Assembly: GCA_900765125.1 (NCBI GenBank)
Contig: CAAFQL010000104.1
Coordinates: 1-12,523 of the forward strand
DNA from: Oscillospiraceae bacterium
GTDB taxonomy: Bacteria; Bacillota; Clostridia; Oscillospirales; Ruminococcaceae
Length of the DNA: 12,523 nt
Reading direction: 5' to 3'
A model generated the notes under the pieces. That model ran no database searches. It was given only the letters and a program-made list of their open reading frames with translations, and was not told the origin of the DNA. The position numbers were made by a program, and so were the translations under genes. Shown piece after piece: positions 5,886-12,523 of this stretch (its first letter is position 1; each line of letters begins with the position of its first letter).

Positions 5886-7010
5886 TTAAATCTTAGCCTT
5901 TTTACCAAGATAAAGTGGATATTCCGGAGAGCCTGTAAGTACCTTATCGGCAGAAATTTCAACTTCCTTATCTGTAACAACACATTCAAGATTACATTTT
6001 TCACCAATTACAGTACCTTGCATGATCACGCAATTCTTTACAACAGTACCCTTTCCTATCTTTACACCTCTGAAAAGCACGCAATTTTCAACAGTGCCCT
6101 CAACTACACAGCCGTCTGCAATAGTAGAATTCTTGACATTTGCTTCAAGACCATACTTAACCGGTGCATTATCACCTGTCTTTGTATAAATAGGAGCTTC
6201 TGTATCAAAAAGATTCTTTCTTACCTCTGCCTGCTGGAGCATGAGATTTGTCTTATAGTAAGCTTCCAAACTGTCGATCTTAAAGAAAGTACCCTTATGC
6301 TCATAACCCTTGAAAACGAACTCATCCTTACGTCCCTGAAGAACATCACGGATAAGGCTATGCTGATTCTTGCTTGCAGCCTCACGAACTATCTTCTTAA
6401 GGAAATCGGTTCTCATAACAAACATATCAAGGCAGATATTACACTCGCCTGCCATATCCGGATTAACAAGAACCTCAGTAACATTGTTGTCCTCATCAAT
6501 GGTCAGAATATTTGTGCTAATATTCTTATCCATGCGATAAGAACCCTTTGCATAAACAATAGTAATATCAGCATCAGAATTTGCGTGCTGAGCGATAGCT
6601 TCACTAAAGTCAACACTTGCAACAACGTCACAGTTAGACATTACAACATATTCAGACTTAGCATAGTCGATGAAGTTCCATACATTATTGAGAGCCTCAA
6701 GTCTGCCCTGATATACTCCGCCGCCAACATGACTGAAAGGCGGCAGAAGATGCAGTCCGCCCTTCTTTCTTGCCAGATCCCATTCTCTACCTGAACCCAG
6801 ATGATCCATCAGAGAGCCGTAATTAGACTTGGTGATAACGCCGACTTCCTGAATACCGGAGTTTACCATATTAGACAGCGGAAAATCAATGAGACGGTAT
6901 CTTCCGCCAAAAGGAATAGATCCCATTGTACGCTGTTTTGTCAGATCAATAACTGTTGAGTCATTGATACTTGCAAAGATCAAACCTAAAACATTATTAT
7001 TCATACCCAT
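5886..7010 (-). CDS. glgD: ADP-glucose pyrophosphorylase, GlgD subunit
   Basis: GlgD is a GlgC paralogue that pairs with GlgC to make the Firmicute-type ADP-glucose pyrophosphorylase and is regarded as a non-catalytic, modulating subunit. The 374-residue protein keeps the fold: IPFGGRYRLIDFPLSN (32-47) and a C-terminal left-handed beta-helix with hexapeptide-like repeats (about 284-350). The active site is degraded. The GGxGxRL loop reads ASINDSTV (13-20), the following lysine is methionine (29), and the glucose-1-phosphate lysine of FEEKP aligns with N183, although D128 remains. The ATG at 7010 follows AGGCGG by 7 nt, and a second ATG two codons on is less well spaced. It starts 12 nt after the glgC stop, so the two subunits are made together. 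Confidence 0.93.
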   Translation of the reverse strand: MGMNNNVLGLIFASINDSTVIDLTKQRTMGSIPFGGRYRLIDFPLSNMVNSGIQEVGVITKSNYGSLMDHLGSGREWDLARKKGGLHLLPPFSHVGGGVYQGRLEALNNVWNFIDYAKSEYVVMSNCDVVASVDFSEAIAQHANSDADITIVYAKGSYRMDKNISTNILTIDEDNNVTEVLVNPDMAGECNICLDMFVMRTDFLKKIVREAASKNQHSLIRDVLQGRKDEFVFKGYEHKGTFFKIDSLEAYYKTNLMLQQAEVRKNLFDTEAPIYTKTGDNAPVKYGLEANVKNSTIADGCVVEGTVENCVLFRGVKIGKGTVVKNCVIMQGTVIGEKCNLECVVTDKEVEISADKVLTGSPEYPLYLGKKAKI

Positions 7011-7022
7011 TTTTCCACCGCC

Positions 7023-8225
7023 TTATATATTCTCAGAAATAATTTCCTTTGGAAGTACTGGTTTCTTGTCGGAAACCGTGATATTATGACCTACAACGGC
7101 GATTCCCCAGTCGTCTCTGTTTTCAACACATTCAGGGCTCATACCGATCTTAGCGCCTGATTCAATAATGCTGTCCTCACCGATAATTGCATATTCAACA
7201 ACTGCACCAGACTTGATAACTGTTCCAGGCATGATAATACTGTACTTAACAGTTGCACCCTCTTCAATAGTAACACCTGCTGAAATTACAGAGAAATCAA
7301 CTGTGCCGTCTACAACGCTACCTTCTGTTATCATTGAATTTTCAACATGAGCATTTGAACCGATATACTGCGGCGGCATATTCTCATGACGTGAATATAT
7401 CTTCCATGATGGGTCATAAAGGTCAAGCGGAACACTTGGGCTTAACAGATCCATATTAGCTTCCCAAAGGCTGTCAAGTGTACCAACATCTCTCCAGTAA
7501 CCCTCAAACTCATATGCAAAAAGACGCTCACCGTCATTCAGCATTGCAGGAATAATATCCTTACCAAAGTCCTTAGAACCTGTATTAGCATTTTCATTTT
7601 CGATAAGATACCTTCTGAGCTTTTCCCATGTAAAAACGTAAATACCCATAGAAGCCAGTGTAGATCTTGGATTCTTTGGCTTTTCTTCAAAGTCAACAAC
7701 TCTGCGTTCATCATCACAGATCATGATACCAAATCTTGAAGCCTCAGACTGTGGAACGTCAATAACAGCAATAGTGCTGTCAGCGTTATTGGCAACATGG
7801 AAATCAATCATCTTTGAGTAATCCATCTTATAGATGTGGTCGCCGCCCAAAACAATTACATATTCAGGGTCATATCGTTCGATAAATGCCATGTTCTGAT
7901 AGATAGCATTTGCGGTACCTTCATACCATGAAGCACCTGCTGCTGTCTGATAAGGCGGCAGAACGTGTACGCCACCGTGCATTTTATCCAGATCCCAAGG
8001 CTGTCCGTTGCCTATATAATCATTCAGTACCAAAGGCTGATACTGGGTAAGCACGCCTATTGTGTCAATGCCTGAGTTAATGCAGTTTGAAAGCGGAAAG
8101 TCAATAAAACGATTCTTACCGCCATATGGAATTGCAGGCTTTGCAACCTTCTGAGTCAGTGCATAAAGTCTACTGCCCTGACCACCTGCCAGAAGCATTG
8201 CCACACACTTCTTTTTGATTTTCAT
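7023..8225 (-). CDS. glgC: Glucose-1-phosphate adenylyltransferase, catalytic subunit
   Basis: GlgC makes ADP-glucose and pyrophosphate from ATP and glucose-1-phosphate, the committed step of glycogen synthesis. The 400-residue protein carries the nucleotide loop AGGQGSRL (13-20), KPAIPYGG (29-36), GTANAIYQN (103-111), the catalytic aspartate D129 in GGDHIYKMDY, FEEKP (179-183) with K182 for glucose-1-phosphate, and a beta-helix C-terminus (about 287-360). All catalytic residues expected of the family are present, unlike in GlgD. AGGAGG is 6 nt before the ATG at 8225. It lies 65 nt after glgB and 12 nt before glgD. A possible extended -10 in the glgB-glgC gap could give extra transcription. 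Confidence 0.96.
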   Translation of the reverse strand: MKIKKKCVAMLLAGGQGSRLYALTQKVAKPAIPYGGKNRFIDFPLSNCINSGIDTIGVLTQYQPLVLNDYIGNGQPWDLDKMHGGVHVLPPYQTAAGASWYEGTANAIYQNMAFIERYDPEYVIVLGGDHIYKMDYSKMIDFHVANNADSTIAVIDVPQSEASRFGIMICDDERRVVDFEEKPKNPRSTLASMGIYVFTWEKLRRYLIENENANTGSKDFGKDIIPAMLNDGERLFAYEFEGYWRDVGTLDSLWEANMDLLSPSVPLDLYDPSWKIYSRHENMPPQYIGSNAHVENSMITEGSVVDGTVDFSVISAGVTIEEGATVKYSIIMPGTVIKSGAVVEYAIIGEDSIIESGAKIGMSPECVENRDDWGIAVVGHNITVSDKKPVLPKEIISENI

Positions 8226-8269
8226 AATATTCCTCCTGACAATTTTAGTGTTGTTTATATATTAAATTT

Positions 8270-8278
8270 ATTATAACA
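8270..8278 (-). promoter_or_regulatory. Possible internal extended -10 promoter before glgC
   Basis: On the minus strand the glgB-glgC gap contains TGTTATAAT, an extended -10 with a perfect TATAAT, about 38 nt of leader before glgC. No -35 hexamer is recognisable, and the gap is AT-rich, so the match could be chance. Confidence 0.35.
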
Positions 8279-8290
8279 AGCTGTTTAATA

Positions 8291-10273
8291 TTACTTTTTC
8301 TTCTTTGTCTTTGAACCAGTAATGCTTTTAGCGGTTGTTGCACGCTTTTTTGCAGGAGCTGTACGCTTTTTCTGTTCAGGCTTTGGTTCGAGTTTGAGTT
8401 TCAGGTAAACAACTGAAAGCGGCGCAAGTGTCATGGAAATACACTGATTAAATCCATGCATTTCTTCAGGAATAGTAACAAATTCTTTTTCAGAAACTCC
8501 GCTTCCTCCGTATTCAGAAGCATCGCTGTTCATCACAAGCTCATATTTACCTTCAAAAGGCACTCCGATACGATAATCACATCTCTGTACCGGACAGAAG
8601 TTACATACAGCAATGATCTCATTGCCTTCCATATCTATTCTTCTGAATGCTATAACGCTCTGTAGATAGTCATCATGAGAGATCCAGCTAAAGCCTTCCC
8701 ATGAGAAATCCACCTGCCACAGAGGAGAGTTTTCAATATAGAACTTATTAAGAGCCTCTGTAAACTGCTTCATATGCTGATGATTCGGGTCATTAAGCAA
8801 ATCCCAATCAAGCTGTGTCTGATAATTCCACTCATTACTCTGGGCAAATTCCTGTCCCATAAAGAGAAGCTTTTTGCCCGGATGCGCCATCATATATGCA
8901 AGAAACGCACGATAGGTTGCAAACTTCTCCTCCAATAGAGGTGATGACATTTTCTGAAGCATTGAACACTTTCCATAAACTATTTCATCGTGTGAAATAG
9001 GGAGAATATAATTTTCAGAAAAGCAATAGAAGAATGAGAAAGTCAGCTTATCATGATTAAATGAACGGTATATCGGATCAAGAGAGACATACTGCAGCAT
9101 ATCATTCATCCATCCCATATTCCATTTGAAGTTAAAGCCAAGTCCGCCAATATCAGTTGGTTTTGTTACCAGAGGCCATGCCGTTGATTCTTCAGCTATC
9201 ATAAGTACGCCTGGATAACGTTCAAATGCTGCTTCATTAAGGTGACGCAAGAATTCAACTGCTTCTATATTTTCATGTCCGCCATACTGATTTGCCCTCC
9301 ACTGACCGTCCGGACGATCATAATCAAGGTAAAGCATTGAAGCTACGGCATCAACACGAATACCATCTACATGGTAATCTCCAAGCCAACTGCAAGCACT
9401 TGAAATAAGGAATGAACAAACTTCACCCTTGCCGTAATCAAAAACTCTTGTACCCCAAGCTTTATGCTCCATTTTAAGCGGATCAGTATACTCATAGCAG
9501 TATGATCCATCAAATTCACATAAACCTGATGCATCCTTTGGAAAATGTGCCGGTACCCAGTCAAGAATAACACCAATACCTGCTTCATGGAACATATCTA
9601 TCATCTTACGGAAGTCATCTGGAGTACCGTGACGTGATGTAGGCGCATAGTAACCAGTAACCTGATATCCCCATGAACCATCGTAAGGATACTCAGTAAG
9701 AGGCATAAGCTCAATATGAGTATATGACATATTTTTAAGATACGGTATTATCTTACTTGCAAAGCTCATATAACTCGGAAACTCCTCGTCCTCACTGTGT
9801 TTCCATGAACCAAGATGTGCTTCATACACATTCATAGGGCTGCTATACGGAGAACGCTCAGCTCTTGCCTTCATCCATTCTGCATCATTCCATTTATAGC
9901 TGCTCTCATAAAGCTTTGACGCTGTACCTGGACGGCGTTCAAAATGCTGTGCATAAGGATCGGCTTTATCAAGGATACGTCCGTCCTCTGTTTCGATGCT
10001 GTACTTATATGCATCAAACTGCTGTAATCCATCGATAGTAATTTCCCATACTGTTTCAGAGATCTTCTCCATAGGATTTTCCGTGCGTTCCCAACCGTTG
10101 AAGTCACCGATAACTGAAACACTCTTTGCTCTCGGTGCCCACACTCTGAATCGCCAGAGTTCACTGTTCTTAACTTTGTGTGCTCCGAAGAATTTGCCTG
10201 CTTCATAATTTTTACCCTGATGAAACAGGTAAAGCGGAAAATTATTATCTTTATTAGTCTGCACTAATGGCAT
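8291..10273 (-). CDS. glgB: 1,4-alpha-glucan branching enzyme (GH13_9)
   Basis: GlgB cuts alpha-1,4 chains and re-attaches them as alpha-1,6 branches in glycogen. The 660-residue protein has an N-terminal CBM48-type domain (about 38-115, with RVWAPRAKSVSVIGDFNGW), then the GH13 barrel. The barrel shows ELMPLTEYPYDGSWGYQVTGYYAP (188-211), LDWVPAHFP (237-245), the nucleophile D308 in DGIRVDAV, acid/base E361 in AEES, and D429 in SHDE. These three spacings equal those of E. coli D405, E458 and D526. The last 30 or so residues are a Lys/Arg/Ala/Thr-rich tail ending SKTKKKK, which is not part of the usual enzyme. GGAGG lies 7 nt before the ATG. It is the first gene of the glg operon behind its own promoter. 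Confidence 0.96.
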   Translation of the reverse strand: MPLVQTNKDNNFPLYLFHQGKNYEAGKFFGAHKVKNSELWRFRVWAPRAKSVSVIGDFNGWERTENPMEKISETVWEITIDGLQQFDAYKYSIETEDGRILDKADPYAQHFERRPGTASKLYESSYKWNDAEWMKARAERSPYSSPMNVYEAHLGSWKHSEDEEFPSYMSFASKIIPYLKNMSYTHIELMPLTEYPYDGSWGYQVTGYYAPTSRHGTPDDFRKMIDMFHEAGIGVILDWVPAHFPKDASGLCEFDGSYCYEYTDPLKMEHKAWGTRVFDYGKGEVCSFLISSACSWLGDYHVDGIRVDAVASMLYLDYDRPDGQWRANQYGGHENIEAVEFLRHLNEAAFERYPGVLMIAEESTAWPLVTKPTDIGGLGFNFKWNMGWMNDMLQYVSLDPIYRSFNHDKLTFSFFYCFSENYILPISHDEIVYGKCSMLQKMSSPLLEEKFATYRAFLAYMMAHPGKKLLFMGQEFAQSNEWNYQTQLDWDLLNDPNHQHMKQFTEALNKFYIENSPLWQVDFSWEGFSWISHDDYLQSVIAFRRIDMEGNEIIAVCNFCPVQRCDYRIGVPFEGKYELVMNSDASEYGGSGVSEKEFVTIPEEMHGFNQCISMTLAPLSVVYLKLKLEPKPEQKKRTAPAKKRATTAKSITGSKTKKKK

Positions 10274-10367
10274 ATATTTTCCTCCATTTATCTTATTTTA
10301 AGAGATTTTCCGTCTGCGCAAAGGATTCACTGCCAGTGCAAATAAAACCTCTACTTTTACATATAAT

Positions 10368-10396
10368 ATTTTAACACAAAATCACATTATTTTCAA
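10368..10396 (-). promoter_or_regulatory. Sigma-A promoter of the glgBCDA operon
   Basis: On the minus strand TTGAAA (complement of 10391-10396) and TAAAAT (complement of 10368-10373) are 17 bp apart. The predicted start near 10361 leaves a leader of nearly 90 nt before glgB. The leader holds no strong hairpin that I can see. Confidence 0.75.
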
Positions 10397-10471
10397 GCAT
10401 TTTTTTAAACTACCCCAAAATTTCATATATCCGAACAGTTTTGAAATCATTTTTTGTGCAGATTGCATAAC

Positions 10472-10496
10472 AAAAAAACAATGTTATATACATTGT
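10472..10496 (-). terminator. Rho-independent terminator after spoIIE
   Basis: On the minus strand ACAATGT and ACATTGT pair across a 5-nt loop (10478-10484 with 10490-10496), followed at once by a run of Ts (complement of 10472-10477). The stem is short and AT-rich, so termination may be incomplete, but it starts only a base after the spoIIE stop. Confidence 0.7.
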
Positions 10497-10497
10497 C

Positions 10498-12523
10498 TTA
10501 TGAATGGTAGCTATTATTTCTGCTGCAAAGTTCTATTATCATAACAGAAACATCATCACGGCATCGGCCACCGCTGAAGATCTGTGCCTTTCTGCATATT
10601 TCCTCTGCTATGTAATCCAGATCTTCACTTCTAAGCAGTAGTTCCTTTATAAACGGATACTGACTTTCCGGAACGCCGTCGGACATCATTACAACAAGAT
10701 CGCCTGCTGACAATTGAATATTTTCTGTAAAAATATCAGGTGAAGCTGCAACGCCTATGGGAAAAGTCGGAGCACACACACGCAGCACCCTGTTACCCTG
10801 CCTTATAATGCTCGAAGCCGCACCTGCTTTCATAAGTTTCATCTCACAGCTGTCCAGATCAAAACACGCTGCATCAAGGGTAGCAAAGCTTTCCTGTTCG
10901 GATTTTGTAAGCATAAGTCCATTTATAATACGCACCGCTGATTCCGTGTCTATACCGCAGCTTTTGAGTTTTCGGAACATTTCAGCTGTCATTCTTGATT
11001 CAACGGCAGCTGCTTTTCCCGTACCCATACCATCAGACAAAACTGCATATGCTGAACCTGTCCCATCATAGAATATCACCGATGTATCTCCCGAAATATT
11101 GCCATTTTCAGCACAGCATTTTGAACTGTGAGCTTTTATATAAAACGGTGTCTCCTGATAAAGGCAAAAACGCACTGATTTTTTAGTTTGTACCTTTTGG
11201 GACTCCTGAAAGTCAACTCTCAGCATTCCTGAAATAATTCGGCATACAGATGATATTTCCTCTTCAAACTGCCTGTCCTCACTGTAAAGTTCTATCATCA
11301 GTCTTTCCTTATCATTATAATATGCTGCAATGCAGTCACAATAATACCCGCATCTTTCAAGACGGCGTTCTATTGCATCTGTAAGTTCACTGCTGTATCT
11401 TATAGCCATGCTATCACCAAATGAAGAAAGCATTTTCTCAGATGCCAGAAGCTGCTGAAAAAGTATATGTCTGCTTTCTGTTTTACGTGCTGTTTTTTCT
11501 CTTCGCAGCTTCATGCGTTTCTGTTCATGCTCAAATATTTTACAGTTGTCTGTACCTATTTCACGCACAGCAGAACCTTTTTCAGAGCACGTTTCACGAA
11601 CCATACAGGCAGCACATACAGGAGTTTTATTTTGCGAAAGAGACTCCTCAGAAGAGTGGGACAAAAGTTCAGATATTCTTTCGGTATCAGCACGCACATT
11701 TCCTATAGATTCAGCCATAAAATTCATTCTTACCGCCATATTGTCAAATATTTTCTGAGCAGCAGGTTCTTCCGCAACAAGCCATTTATCAAGGCATATT
11801 GTATGCAGCAGAAGATACACAATACATCCGATCATAAGATTTCCTATAGAAGAATATGTAGTAAAGCTGCTTTGAACTGTAAGCTGTGCAAGTGCATTAA
11901 ACAGAAAGAAAACTCCCGATGTAACAATGCCGCCACTTTCAGCCATATACCCTGCAAGAAGTCCTGTTACAGGAAGAAAAGCCAGACTCATTCCAAGTTC
12001 CTGTGCTGAAAGCATTGCACCGCAGGCTGTAAGCGAACCACATATAACTCCTCCTGCATAACGAAATCTTTGAGCTGCCATAAGTGTTACTGCAACACCT
12101 ATTACATATCCGGGATTTATAAGTGAAAATTCAAATGAACACAGAGCCGCAATAAGTACAAAATAAACTACCGCAGCGGCGCAGCCTACGGAAGATTTTA
12201 TTCGTATTTTATTATGACTTCCAATGCTTATTATAACGGTATTTAGAAAGTATGCCGTTGTACCTGTAAGTATTGCACTCATTATTGAAACAAGTATTCC
12301 TTCGGCACCGTCATTTTGTGCAAATGAACAGATCATACCTGCTGCCAGTACGCACAGTGAAGACGAAACAGATACAAAACTCAGTGAATTATATTCACGC
12401 AGAAAAATTCGTATGCAAGCTGCAAGCATAAGAGAGAGAATAAGCGGCAGCTGAGCAGTAAACTCTCCTGAGATGCAGCACGTGGCGAGAGTTCCGAGAA
12501 GGACTGCCACAGAGCCTAAAGAA
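10498..12523 (-). CDS. spoIIE: Stage II sporulation protein E (PPM-type phosphatase), 5' end outside the window
   Basis: SpoIIE dephosphorylates the anti-anti-sigma factor SpoIIAA to free sigma-F in the forespore and takes part in polar septation. The frame is open to the right edge, so the true start lies outside; a GTG at 12510 is only internal. Counting from that GTG, residues 1-240 hold many hydrophobic segments (the family has about ten membrane spans). Residues 243-470 are the cytoplasmic linker, with the cysteine cluster CAACMVRETC (299-308). Residues 470-665 are the phosphatase domain: SGDTSV (473-478), LSDGMGTGKAA (491-501, D493), FATLDA (542-547), MMSDGV (608-613, D611) and RDDVSVMII (651-659). 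The metal-binding aspartates are present. The C-terminus is complete. Its terminator separates it from the glg operon. Confidence 0.93.
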   Translation of the reverse strand, partial: SLGSVAVLLGTLATCCISGEFTAQLPLILSLMLAACIRIFLREYNSLSFVSVSSSLCVLAAGMICSFAQNDGAEGILVSIMSAILTGTTAYFLNTVIISIGSHNKIRIKSSVGCAAAVVYFVLIAALCSFEFSLINPGYVIGVAVTLMAAQRFRYAGGVICGSLTACGAMLSAQELGMSLAFLPVTGLLAGYMAESGGIVTSGVFFLFNALAQLTVQSSFTTYSSIGNLMIGCIVYLLLHTICLDKWLVAEEPAAQKIFDNMAVRMNFMAESIGNVRADTERISELLSHSSEESLSQNKTPVCAACMVRETCSEKGSAVREIGTDNCKIFEHEQKRMKLRREKTARKTESRHILFQQLLASEKMLSSFGDSMAIRYSSELTDAIERRLERCGYYCDCIAAYYNDKERLMIELYSEDRQFEEEISSVCRIISGMLRVDFQESQKVQTKKSVRFCLYQETPFYIKAHSSKCCAENGNISGDTSVIFYDGTGSAYAVLSDGMGTGKAAAVESRMTAEMFRKLKSCGIDTESAVRIINGLMLTKSEQESFATLDAACFDLDSCEMKLMKAGAASSIIRQGNRVLRVCAPTFPIGVAASPDIFTENIQLSAGDLVVMMSDGVPESQYPFIKELLLRSEDLDYIAEEICRKAQIFSGGRCRDDVSVMIIELCSRNNSYHS

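Noticed and set aside
6018..6794. A 258-codon plus-strand open frame opposite glgD
   Set aside because: It is a shadow of glgD: no ribosome site, no recognisable domain, odd amino acid composition.
11467..12009. A 180-codon plus-strand open frame opposite spoIIE
   Set aside because: The opposite strand encodes a clear SpoIIE; the frame has no start signals and looks like low-quality antisense coding.

Overview
The window looks like chromosomal DNA of a low- to moderate-GC, spore-forming Clostridia-type Firmicute, most likely a member of the Oscillospiraceae/Ruminococcaceae such as Ruminococcus. This rests on the GlgC/GlgD pair typical of Firmicutes, a SpoIIE sporulation phosphatase, strong Gram-positive ribosome binding sites and sigma-A style promoters, a stand-alone TSCPD protein and a DUF6512-type membrane protein. 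The species is inferred, not proven. The content is housekeeping; I see no phage, transposon, CRISPR array or complete defence system.

Left edge (1-1600). The first 25 codons of a cysteine desulfurase leave the window on the minus strand, from their own promoter. A perfect-consensus extended -10 promoter faces the other way and drives a small protein of unknown function, then tRNA-Leu(CAG), ending at a clear terminator. A small multi-pass membrane protein of the DUF6512 type follows.

Middle-left (1640-4360). A consensus promoter starts an operon on the plus strand: ftsH (membrane AAA+ zinc protease), a DUF2185/Imm33-like small protein, a cryptic small reading frame whose only well-placed start is AUA, and an 80-residue TSCPD-domain protein. 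A 17-bp hairpin at 4318-4359 ends it and probably also ends the converging glycogen operon.

Right two thirds (4363-12523, all minus strand). Reading leftward: a 5'-truncated spoIIE with its own terminator, then a sigma-A promoter and the glycogen synthesis cluster glgB-glgC-glgD-glgA. GlgC and GlgD form ADP-glucose pyrophosphorylase (GlgC catalytic, GlgD with a degenerate active site), GlgA polymerises ADP-glucose, and GlgB adds alpha-1,6 branches. There is no glycogen phosphorylase or debranching gene in the window.

Points worth a second look: the AUA-start or start-less frame between the DUF2185 and TSCPD genes; loss of the ADP-glucose-binding lysine in the GlgA KTGGL motif (Ala at position 15); a Lys/Arg-rich tail on GlgB; the strong promoter in front of an unknown protein and a tRNA; and a GC-containing hairpin with a poor U-tract between glgD and glgA. 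I found no convincing undescribed multi-gene system.
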